Positions 1 to 5,193 of a stretch of DNA of 5,193 nucleotides are shown piece after piece. Source of the stretch: Myxococcales bacterium (GTDB taxonomy: Bacteria; Myxococcota_A; UBA9160; JALSIO01); the NCBI GenBank assembly GCA_026989995.1, contig JALSIO010000144.1:1-5193 (forward strand), given 5' to 3'. The notes beneath the pieces are model-generated. The model made no database searches. It was not told where the DNA came from and saw only the letters and a program-made list of their open reading frames with translations. The stretch's first letter is position 1; every line of letters begins with the position of its first letter. The position numbers and the translations under genes were made by a program.

Positions 1-838
1 TCCGCTCCACGGCGTCCGCCCGCTCCGGGTGCCGGGGAGCCAGCAGGAGGGCCGGAAGCCGGTCCTTCCGCCACCCCGCCTCCGAGAGCCCGGCGAGCAC
101 CTGCTCGAAGGCGGAGAGCACCACCTGCTCCTCCCCGGGATGCGTGCTCCCGGCCACGAGCAGCGGGCGGCCGGCGAACGACGCCACGAGGTCCGCCGGC
201 GGGGGCACCGGGGCCGGAGGCGGTTCGAGCTTGAGGTCCCCCGTGATGCTCACCCGCTGCTCGGGCACGCCGAGGGACACGAAGCGTGCGGCGTCTTCGT
301 CCGTTCGGGCCCCCACGCGCGCCAGCGCCCCGAGGGTTCCCGCGAGCGCCGTCCGCAGGCGCCGGTAGCGCGGCAGGGCGCGGTCCGAGATCCGGGCCGA
401 GACCACCGCCACCGGAATCCCGCGATCCCGGGCACCCCCGATCAGGAAGGGCCAGAGCTCGGTCTCCACCAGGGCCAGCCGCCCGGGCCGGGCGCGGCCG
501 AGTGCCCGGTCCACGCACCAGGGGTGGTCCACCGGCAGCAGGGTGCGCGCCGCACCGATCCCGAGGCGTTCCAGGGTGGCGCGCCCGGTCGCCGTGGTGG
601 CCGAGGCCAGCACCCGCTCTCCCCGGCGCTCGAGTTCGGCGACGAGCCGGCTCGCGGCCAGGACCTCCCCCACGGAGGCGGCGTGGACCCACGTGGCCCC
701 GGGATCGAGCCGGGGCAGCCCCCCGAGCCGCTCGCCGAGTCGCTCCCGGTGCGCCGGCCGCACGGCCAGCAGGGCGAGGCCGAGAGGCACCCCGACCGCC
801 GCCGAGAGCAGGGCGGCCCCCTGCCTAGCCGCGCGCAC
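1..838 (-). CDS. waaA: 3-deoxy-D-manno-octulosonic acid (Kdo) transferase, N-terminal part, runs off window edge
   Basis: WaaA (KdtA) transfers Kdo from CMP-Kdo to the tetra-acylated lipid IVA precursor at the cytoplasmic face of the inner membrane. About 279 codons are visible and the frame stays open to base 1; E. coli WaaA has about 425 residues, so roughly the last third is missing. Seen: a hydrophobic N-terminal anchor (residues about 8-26), ERLG at 32-35, HAASVGEV at 52-59 with the family's proposed catalytic base Glu58, ETELWP at 125-130, then ITGDLKLE, GSTHPGEE and PRHPER, all matching E. coli WaaA segments in order. The first half is the N-terminal GT-B acceptor domain. I chose the GTG at 838 because it keeps the membrane anchor and overlaps the lpxB stop by 14 nt; a GTG at 790 (residue 17) is a weaker alternative because it cuts into the anchor. 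It is the last visible gene of the operon. Whether it adds one or more Kdo residues cannot be told. Confidence 0.93.
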   Translation of the reverse strand, partial: MRAARQGAALLSAAVGVPLGLALLAVRPAHRERLGERLGGLPRLDPGATWVHAASVGEVLAASRLVAELERRGERVLASATTATGRATLERLGIGAARTLLPVDHPWCVDRALGRARPGRLALVETELWPFLIGGARDRGIPVAVVSARISDRALPRYRRLRTALAGTLGALARVGARTDEDAARFVSLGVPEQRVSITGDLKLEPPPAPVPPPADLVASFAGRPLLVAGSTHPGEEQVVLSAFEQVLAGLSEAGWRKDRLPALLLAPRHPERADAVER

Positions 839-1979
839 CGAGCATCTCGGCGGCCATCCGCGCCACGCGCTCGGCCGCACCGCCCGAGCCGAGGCGGGCC
901 CGGACCTCGCCGAGGGCGTCCAGCTGCCGCACCCGGGCCGGACCGTCGAGGAGCTCGGCCACCGCGTCGGCGAGTGCCGGAGGGCTCGCCTCCTCCTGGA
1001 GCAGCTCGGGCACCACGGGCCGCCCGGCGATCAGGTTGGGCATGGCGAGATGGGGAACCCGGATCAGCCGTCGCATCAGCGCCACGGACACCGGATGCCC
1101 GCGCCCGGTCACCACCATCGGCCGTCCGAGCAGCGCGATCTCCACCGTGCTGGTACCGGGCTTGGTGACCACCACGTCCGAGGCGAGGATGGACTCGCGC
1201 GCGCGACCCCGCAGCAGATCGAGGCGGAGCAGCGACGGCAGCCGCGCCGCTGCCACCGCCGCTTCGACCGAGGGCGGGTCGATGGTGGGCGCCACCGCGA
1301 GGGCGAAGGCGATGCGCGGATCGCGCGCGTGCAGCAGGCGCGCGACCTCGAGCTGCAGGGGCAGCCCGTAGCGCACCTCGTTGCGGCGGCTGCCGGGCAT
1401 CAGCAGCACCAGCGGGCGGTCCGGGTCGAGCCCGAGCGCTCCCCGGGCCCGGGCGCGATCCATCCGGGCCGAGAGCTCGCGCAGCGGGTCGACCAGCGGG
1501 TGTCCCACGAACTCGACCCGGAGCCCGGTGCCCCGGAACACCTCGGGCTCGAAGGGAAAGATCGCCGCGAGCCGGTCGACCCGCCGGGCGATCTTGCGGA
1601 CGCGCCCCGGGCGCCAGGCCCAGACCTGCGGACAGACGTAGTAGAGCACCCAGACCCCGGCCCGGCGGGCCCGGGCGGCCAGCGGAAGGTTCAGTTCGGG
1701 CGAATCCACGAGCACGAGCAGATCCGCTCCCCCCTCGATGAGCGCGCCCATCCTCCGCCAGGCGTCCCGCACCCGGCGCAGGGCCGGCAGCACCTCCACG
1801 AGCCCGCCCACGGCCACCTCGCGCTGGTGCACGGCGAGGTCCACGCCCTCGCGGGCGAGGGCGTCGCCGCCGAGGCCGGCGATCCGGAGATCGGGCCGAA
1901 GAAGCCGCAGCGCCCGCACCACCTCGGCCGCGTGGAGATCACCGGAGGCATCCCCGGCCGAGAGCACCACCCGGCTCAC
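825..1979 (-). CDS. lpxB: Lipid-A-disaccharide synthase
   Basis: LpxB is a GT19 glycosyltransferase that joins UDP-2,3-diacylglucosamine and lipid X into the beta-1,6 lipid A disaccharide 1-phosphate, peripherally at the inner membrane. The protein has 384 residues, against 382 in E. coli. Seen: AGDASGD at 8-14 (E. coli AGETSGD), DSPELN at 92-97 whose Asp92 aligns with the essential E. coli Asp98, YYVCPQVWAW at 113-122, FVGHPL at 157-162, PGSRRNEV at 195-202, and PNLIAGR at 314-320 with Asn315 matching E. coli Asn316. The C-terminal glycine-rich loop reads KPGTSTVE (273-280) where E. coli has ASGTAALE. The start is the GTG at 1979, sharing four bases (GTGA) with the stop of the preceding oxidoreductase gene, and the first residues lead directly into the conserved AGDASGD loop. 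Its stop lies inside the start region of waaA. Its substrate lipid X is made by LpxI two genes upstream. Confidence 0.97.
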   Translation of the reverse strand: MSRVVLSAGDASGDLHAAEVVRALRLLRPDLRIAGLGGDALAREGVDLAVHQREVAVGGLVEVLPALRRVRDAWRRMGALIEGGADLLVLVDSPELNLPLAARARRAGVWVLYYVCPQVWAWRPGRVRKIARRVDRLAAIFPFEPEVFRGTGLRVEFVGHPLVDPLRELSARMDRARARGALGLDPDRPLVLLMPGSRRNEVRYGLPLQLEVARLLHARDPRIAFALAVAPTIDPPSVEAAVAAARLPSLLRLDLLRGRARESILASDVVVTKPGTSTVEIALLGRPMVVTGRGHPVSVALMRRLIRVPHLAMPNLIAGRPVVPELLQEEASPPALADAVAELLDGPARVRQLDALGEVRARLGSGGAAERVARMAAEMLGARG

Positions 1980-2929
1980 GGCAGCTCGCCGAGGGGCGGC
2001 ATGGCCTCGGTCACGCGGAGGGCCGTCCGCAGGGCCCGGAGCGCCTGCTCGCCGGAGACCGCCGGCTCCGTCCGATCCCGCACGGAGCGGAGGAAGCTCT
2101 CGAGCTCGAGGCGGAGCGCGTCTTCCGGGCAGAGGTCGAGCTCCGACACCGCGATCTCGGGCCGCCCGCCACCGGGGCGGCGGGAGCGGCTCAGGATGGT
2201 CGCCGACTGGGCGAGCAGATCGAGGGAGAAGTAGCCGGTGGGCTGGAAGAAGCGGATCTTGCGCATGGGCGAGGGCGAGACGCGGCTCGCCGTCAGATTC
2301 GCGATGCAGCCCGAGGGGAAGCGGAGCCGGGCGTTGGCGATGTCCACCTCGTGGGTGAGCACCGCCACCCCGATGGCCTCGATCTCGGAGGGCTCCTCGC
2401 CGAGGATCTCCTGGATCAGGTCGAGGTCGTGGATCATCAGGTCGCGCACCACGTCGATGTCCGTGGCCCGCTCGGGAAAGGGCCCCATGCGGTGGGCCTC
2501 GACGAAACGCGGCGCTTCGATGCGATCGCGCAGGGCGCGCACGGCCGAGTTGAAGCGCTCGAGGTGACCCACCTGCAGGATGCGCCCCCGGCTCCTCGCG
2601 AGCTCGAGCAGCGCTTCACCCTCCTCGGAGGTGGCGGCCAGGGGCTTTTCCACCAGGACGTCCAGCCCGGCGAGCAGCAGCTCGCGGACCACGGCGTAGT
2701 GGGCCACGGTGGGAACCGCCACCACGGCGGCGTCTGCGCCGTGCCCCACGGCCGCGAGATCCGGGAGCACCGGTGCCCCGACCTTGCCCGCGACCTCCGC
2801 GGCGCGTTCCGGATCGAGGTCCACCAAACCGACGAGCTCGGCAGCCCTCGCCCGCGCGAGTTCGCGGAGCTTCCGGACGTGGAAGCGCCCCATGTGCCCC
2901 ACGCCCACCACCGCCACCCGGGGCCTCAC
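1976..2929 (-). CDS. Gfo/Idh/MocA-family NAD(P)-dependent oxidoreductase of the lipid A operon (GnnA-like candidate)
   Basis: A 317-residue sugar dehydrogenase of the Gfo/Idh/MocA family, typical in length. Seen: an N-terminal Rossmann fold with GVGHMG at 9-14, an acidic VDLDPE segment at 36-41 after the second strand (suggesting NAD preference), the family EKP motif at 94-96, VGHLERFN at 120-127, and DLMIHDLDLI at 163-172 with His167 in the expected catalytic position. The start is the GTG at 2929, giving a 4-nt GTGA overlap with the lpxI stop; the frame stays open far upstream, but that stretch is a shadow of lpxI. The gene sits between lpxI and lpxB. In Acidithiobacillus ferrooxidans a Gfo/Idh enzyme, GnnA, is encoded between lpxA and lpxB and oxidises the 3-OH of UDP-GlcNAc so that GnnB can aminate it. 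That makes a GnnA-like role a reasonable hypothesis, but no GnnB-type aminotransferase is present here, and another nucleotide-sugar substrate is possible. Family assignment is firm; the substrate is inference. Confidence 0.93.
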   Translation of the reverse strand: MRPRVAVVGVGHMGRFHVRKLRELARARAAELVGLVDLDPERAAEVAGKVGAPVLPDLAAVGHGADAAVVAVPTVAHYAVVRELLLAGLDVLVEKPLAATSEEGEALLELARSRGRILQVGHLERFNSAVRALRDRIEAPRFVEAHRMGPFPERATDIDVVRDLMIHDLDLIQEILGEEPSEIEAIGVAVLTHEVDIANARLRFPSGCIANLTASRVSPSPMRKIRFFQPTGYFSLDLLAQSATILSRSRRPGGGRPEIAVSELDLCPEDALRLELESFLRSVRDRTEPAVSGEQALRALRTALRVTEAMPPLGELP

Positions 2930-3783
2930 CCCGGGCCGCTCCCGGGGACGGGCGGGCCCGCTCCCGGCACGCCCACCACCGAGATCCCGGCCTCCTCTGC
3001 CAGTCCGAGCCACCGCTCCCGCTCGAGCAGGAGGGTGGAGCCCGCCTCCACCGCGAGGCCGGACGCCCGGTGCTCGGCGAGGAGCTCGAGGGTGGCCGGT
3101 CCCACCACCGGGAGGTCGAAGCGGGGATCGTGGCCGGGTCGGGCCACCTTGACCACCAGCGCCCCGCCACCGCCGAGCTCGCTTCCCCGGCGGATGGCGG
3201 CGTCGGTTCCCTCCACGGCCTCCACGGCCAGGACGCAGGCACCCTTGACGACCACGGTCTGCCCGATCTGCAGGGCGGCCACCTGGCGGGCGATGGGCCA
3301 GGCGAAGGCCAGGTCCGCCCGGAGCGCGCCATCCGGGACGGGTCCGGCCAGGCGCCCCACCCCGGCGACGAGCTCCGGCGCGAGCTCGCCCTGGGGTGCC
3401 AGCTCGATGCCGCGGCGGGCCAGGAGATCGGCCACCGCCCCGAGGATCGAGTGGTCCCTGCGGTCCGGGAGGCCGGCCAGCAGGGCCCGGGCGGTGTCGT
3501 CGAAGCGAAGCCGGGAGAGATCGCGGAAGAGCTCCTCCTTGGGCACCCGGCCCACCAGCCCCGCCCGGCGGACTCCCTGCCCCCGCAGCCACGCCACGAG
3601 GGCCTCCACCTGGCCCACCGGCAGGGTCTCCATCCGGTCCACCTCCCCGCCGAGGTCCGGATCCGCGAACCCCTCGTAGGCCACGGCCACCACCCGCTCG
3701 CCGCGCGCGCGGGCCGAGCGGGCGACGAGCCGGGGCAGCGCCCCGGCACCGGCGATGAGGCCGAGGGGACCGCGGCTGCCCAT
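2926..3783 (-). CDS. lpxI: UDP-2,3-diacylglucosamine hydrolase (LpxI type, DUF1009)
   Basis: LpxI cleaves UDP-2,3-diacylglucosamine to 2,3-diacylglucosamine 1-phosphate (lipid X) and UMP. It replaces the unrelated LpxH in alphaproteobacteria, many deltaproteobacteria and others. The protein has 285 residues, close to the Caulobacter enzyme. Seen: LGLIAGAGALP at 7-17 opening the N-terminal domain, DHSIL at 110-114, GQTVVVK at 174-180, AVEAVEGTDAAIRRG at 186-200, and VVKVARPGHDPRFDLPVVGP at 210-229. The last segment holds Asp219 and Asp223, and by position one of them should match the catalytic Asp225 of Caulobacter LpxI; I cannot align them precisely. The start is the ATG at 3783, two bases after the lpxA stop, and it leads straight into the conserved N-terminal motif. 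The C-terminal tail after about residue 272 is Pro/Gly-rich and poorly conserved. Its position between lpxA and lpxB agrees with its step in the pathway. Confidence 0.96.
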   Translation of the reverse strand: MGSRGPLGLIAGAGALPRLVARSARARGERVVAVAYEGFADPDLGGEVDRMETLPVGQVEALVAWLRGQGVRRAGLVGRVPKEELFRDLSRLRFDDTARALLAGLPDRRDHSILGAVADLLARRGIELAPQGELAPELVAGVGRLAGPVPDGALRADLAFAWPIARQVAALQIGQTVVVKGACVLAVEAVEGTDAAIRRGSELGGGGALVVKVARPGHDPRFDLPVVGPATLELLAEHRASGLAVEAGSTLLLERERWLGLAEEAGISVVGVPGAGPPVPGSGPG

Positions 3784-3785
3784 GC

Positions 3786-4562
3786 TCAGCGACAGATGCC
3801 GCGCTCGGACTTGCGCAGGAAGTCCAGCAGCCGGCGCACCTCGGGCGAGTCCTCGATCTCCTGCTCCACCCGCGCCATGGCGACCTCGAGCCGGAGCTTC
3901 GAGTGGAAGAGGATCTGGAAGGCGCGCTTGATCGAGGCGATGGCTTCCGGCGCCATGCCGCGTCGGCGCAGGCCCACCGAGTTGATGCCGGCCAGCCGCG
4001 CCCGGTCGCCCGCCACGAGGGAGAAGGGAACCGCGTCCTGCGAGATCTTCGCGTTGGCGGCGGCCATCACCGACTCGCCGATGCGCACGAACTGGTGCAC
4101 GCCCACGTAGCCCCCGAGCACGGCGTGATCCTCGACGAGCACGTGACCGGCGAGGGCCACGAAGCTGGCGAGGATGGTGTGGTCGCCCACCCGGCAGTCA
4201 TGGGCGATGTGCACGCCATTCATGATCAGGTTGTCGTCGCCGATGCGGGTGACCCCGCCGCCGCCCTCGGTGCCGATGTGGATGGTGGCGTTCTCCCGGA
4301 TGACGTTCCGCTCGCCGATCACGAGCGAGGTGGGCTCGCCGCGGTACTTGAGGTCCTGCGGCACCGCCCCCACCGACGCGAAGGGGTGGATCCGCGTTCC
4401 GGCGCCCACCCGCGTGCGGCCCGTGACCACCGCGTGCGGCCCCACCACCGTGCCCGGGCCGAGCGCCACCTCGGGGCCGACGACGGAGAAGGCCTCCACC
4501 CGGGCGTCCTCGGCGAGCTCCGCCCGAGGATCGACGATCGCGGTGGGGTGGACGACCGCCAC
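3786..4562 (-). CDS. lpxA: Acyl-[ACP]-UDP-N-acetylglucosamine O-acyltransferase
   Basis: LpxA is the cytoplasmic trimer that starts lipid A synthesis by moving an R-3-hydroxyacyl chain from ACP to the 3-position of UDP-GlcNAc, or of UDP-GlcNAc3N in some lineages. It has 258 residues (E. coli 262). Seen: HPTAIVDP at 5-12, left-handed beta-helix hexapeptide repeats from about 10 to 180, PQDLKYRGEPT at 68-78, and HIAHDC at 118-123, where His121 aligns with the catalytic E. coli His125 and His118 with His122. GYVGVHQFVRIG spans 151-162, and the C-terminal helical domain contains GLRRRGM. Two differences from E. coli stand out: IHIGT at 94-98 where E. coli has IHRGT, and Ala169 at the position of the hydrocarbon-ruler residue Gly173 (Met169 in Pseudomonas aeruginosa). 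The GTG at 4562 was chosen because it follows the ompH stop by two bases, has an AAGAAGGG element six bases upstream, and gives the family-typical N-terminus. The much longer open frame upstream is a shadow of ompH. Confidence 0.96.
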   Translation of the reverse strand: MAVVHPTAIVDPRAELAEDARVEAFSVVGPEVALGPGTVVGPHAVVTGRTRVGAGTRIHPFASVGAVPQDLKYRGEPTSLVIGERNVIRENATIHIGTEGGGGVTRIGDDNLIMNGVHIAHDCRVGDHTILASFVALAGHVLVEDHAVLGGYVGVHQFVRIGESVMAAANAKISQDAVPFSLVAGDRARLAGINSVGLRRRGMAPEAIASIKRAFQILFHSKLRLEVAMARVEQEIEDSPEVRRLLDFLRKSERGICR

Positions 4563-4564
4563 GG

Positions 4565-5077
4565 TCAGCCCTTCTTGTTGAACTTCTCGATCACGAGGTC
4601 GGTGATGTCGATCGCCTCGCGGGTGTAGAGGAGCCCCGGTGTACTCCGATCCATCACCACGGTGAAGCCGTTCTCCTTGCCGACGGCCCGGACGATCTCG
4701 ATGAGCTTCTTCCGCAGGGGACCCACGATCCGCTCCTGGTCGACCTTGAACTTGCCCTCGAGCTCCTGCTTCTTGGACTCGATCTGGTTCATGAGCTCCA
4801 CGAGGTCGAGGTTCTTCTGGCGCAGGGCCTCGTCCGAGAGCACGAACTTCTTGCTCTTGATCTCCTCCTGCAGCGCCCGGGCCCGGTCCACCATGGGCTG
4901 CAGCTTCGCCTCGGCCTCCCGGGCCTTTCGCTCGAGCTCCTCCTTGGCCGCCTTGCCCTCCTCCGTGGAGGAGAGCGCCTGCTCGAGGTCGACCACCCCG
5001 ATCTTGACCTCGTCGGCCGCGGCCGGAACCGCCACCAGGACCACGAAGAACGCCGTTGCCGCCAAATTGAGACGCAT
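4565..5077 (-). CDS. ompH: OmpH/Skp-family periplasmic outer-membrane-protein chaperone
   Basis: A 170-residue Skp/OmpH chaperone (E. coli Skp 161). Members form a trimer whose long helices hold unfolded outer-membrane proteins in the periplasm and pass them to the BAM complex. Seen: a Sec signal peptide at residues 1-21 with a positively charged start (MRLN), a hydrophobic core and a likely signal peptidase I site after VPAAA, before Asp22. Then comes the first beta strand KIGVVDLEQAL (25-35), a long highly charged Lys/Glu/Arg-rich helical, coiled-coil-like region at about 38-135, and the closing core FTVVMDRS (138-145) and LLYTREAIDITD (149-160). The ATG at 5077 has a strong Shine-Dalgarno eight bases upstream. 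Skp family genes commonly lie between bamA and the lpx genes, which supports the assignment. Here it is followed after two bases by lpxA, with no lpxD or fabZ between. It is the most 5' confidently identified gene of the visible operon. Confidence 0.94.
   Translation of the reverse strand: MRLNLAATAFFVVLVAVPAAADEVKIGVVDLEQALSSTEEGKAAKEELERKAREAEAKLQPMVDRARALQEEIKSKKFVLSDEALRQKNLDLVELMNQIESKKQELEGKFKVDQERIVGPLRKKLIEIVRAVGKENGFTVVMDRSTPGLLYTREAIDITDLVIEKFNKKG
4569..4576 (-). promoter_or_regulatory. Probable Shine-Dalgarno for the GTG start of lpxA
   Basis: On the minus strand the last lysine and glycine codons of ompH read AAGAAGGG, six bases before the GTG at 4562. The spacing is suitable and helps choose GTG 4562 as the lpxA start. 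Because the element sits inside the end of ompH, terminating ribosomes could also restart here by coupling. The match to a full AGGAGG is only partial. Confidence 0.5.
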
Positions 5078-5085
5078 TCGTCCAT

Positions 5086-5094
5086 CCTCTCCTC
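5086..5094 (-). promoter_or_regulatory. Shine-Dalgarno sequence of ompH
   Basis: On the minus strand this reads GAGGAGAGG, complementary to the 3' end of 16S rRNA, and ends eight bases before the ATG at 5077. It is the strongest ribosome binding site noticed in the window and fixes the ompH start. It favours this ATG over the out-of-frame ATG at 5085-5083, which lies immediately beside the element with no usable spacing. Confidence 0.75.
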
Positions 5095-5193
5095 GGGGCT
5101 GCCCCGGGGCGCCCCGTCATCGCATCCGGACCCCACGCCGCCCGGTTCGCGCCGGCCGCGGGGGCACCGCGCCGGTCTCCGCCGGAGCGGCCC
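5095..5193 (-). other. GC-rich leader upstream of ompH, possibly the end of an unidentified upstream gene
   Basis: No gene can be assigned here. One minus-strand frame is open from the window edge to a TGA at 5119-5117 and would end in the Pro/Arg/Ala-rich tail VPPRPARTGRRGVRMR. This could be the end of an upstream gene, with 39 bases left before the ompH ATG, or chance. The other two minus frames are open across the stretch. None shows the aromatic-ended final beta strand expected of BamA, the commonest upstream neighbour of ompH. The 10-bp palindrome GGGGCGCCCC (5106-5115) and an adjacent GGGGCTGCCCC (5095-5105) could form small hairpins just 5' of the ompH Shine-Dalgarno. I see no convincing -35/-10 promoter and no T-tract terminator. 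Confidence 0.2.

Noticed and set aside
543..2234. A long open frame of 563 codons on the plus strand, and similar long plus-strand frames at 29-1168, 2351-3679 and 2773-4110
   Set aside because: They lie opposite lpxB, the oxidoreductase, lpxI and waaA, all of which have family motifs. The predicted products are low-complexity Arg/Pro/Gly/His-rich proteins with no recognisable domain, as expected of antisense frames in very GC-rich DNA.
2930..3592. An in-frame upstream extension of the oxidoreductase to about 538 residues, suggesting a fusion protein
   Set aside because: The extension is Gly/Arg/Pro-rich and is the out-of-frame reading of lpxI. The Rossmann motif begins right after the GTG at 2929, which makes the usual GTGA overlap.
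4410..4442. A direct repeat of about 12 bases (CGCGTGCGGCCC) spaced 20 bases apart
   Set aside because: It lies inside lpxA, the two copies fall in different codon frames, and the GC-rich hexapeptide-repeat coding sequence readily produces such matches. There is no sign of a mobile element or attachment site.
4563..5120. An in-frame upstream extension of lpxA to 444 residues
   Set aside because: The extra 186 residues are the out-of-frame reading of ompH and its leader. The LpxA family begins at the GTG at 4562, which has a suitable Shine-Dalgarno and gives the typical length.
4789..5136. A minus-strand frame of 115 codons overlapping the 5' half of ompH
   Set aside because: It is a shadow frame of ompH with a Ser/Arg-rich, low-complexity product and no support from a ribosome binding site or motifs.
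1..5193. Search for CRISPR arrays, tRNA or rRNA genes, insertion sequences, toxin-antitoxin or defence genes
   Set aside because: None seen. The window is filled by six adjoining envelope genes, and the only stretch without an assigned gene is about 115 bases at the right edge.

Overview
The window is very GC-rich and almost fully coding, with every convincing gene on the minus strand. It reads, from high to low coordinates, as one tightly packed envelope-biogenesis operon: a periplasmic OmpH/Skp chaperone, lpxA, lpxI, a Gfo/Idh/MocA-family oxidoreductase, lpxB and waaA (kdtA), the last running off the low-coordinate edge. The Lpx and Kdo-transferase enzymes imply a Gram-negative bacterium that makes lipid A. 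LpxI as the UDP-2,3-diacylglucosamine hydrolase, a Gfo/Idh gene between lpxI and lpxB, and high GC with frequent GTG starts together fit a deltaproteobacterial-type lineage (Desulfobacterota, Myxococcota or relatives). The taxonomic placement is inference from gene order and composition only.

Layout: 5078-5193 holds a GC-rich leader with a clear Shine-Dalgarno for ompH and perhaps the end of an unidentified upstream gene. ompH is 4565-5077, lpxA 3786-4562, lpxI 2926-3783, the gfo/idh gene 1976-2929, lpxB 825-1979 and waaA (partial) 1-838. The gaps and overlaps are +2, +2, -4, -4 and -14 nt, so translational coupling is likely throughout. Four of the five downstream genes use GTG starts. No terminator, tRNA, rRNA, CRISPR array, insertion sequence or other mobile element was seen.

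Function: LpxA acylates UDP-GlcNAc (or its 3-amino analogue). LpxI hydrolyses UDP-2,3-diacylglucosamine to lipid X, LpxB condenses lipid X with UDP-2,3-diacylglucosamine to give the disaccharide, and WaaA adds Kdo after the LpxK step. The chaperone escorts outer-membrane proteins to the BAM machinery. The oxidoreductase has no assigned role. Its position recalls GnnA, which oxidises the 3-OH of UDP-GlcNAc on the way to 3-amino lipid A, but the partner aminotransferase GnnB is not in the window.

This looks like a mostly conventional lipid A operon rather than a new kind of system. The points worth a second look are the direct ompH-lpxA junction without lpxD and fabZ, the orphan GnnA-like gene, substitutions in LpxA at the acyl-ruler position and in the IHRGT-type motif, and the lack of a recognisable BamA end upstream of ompH.
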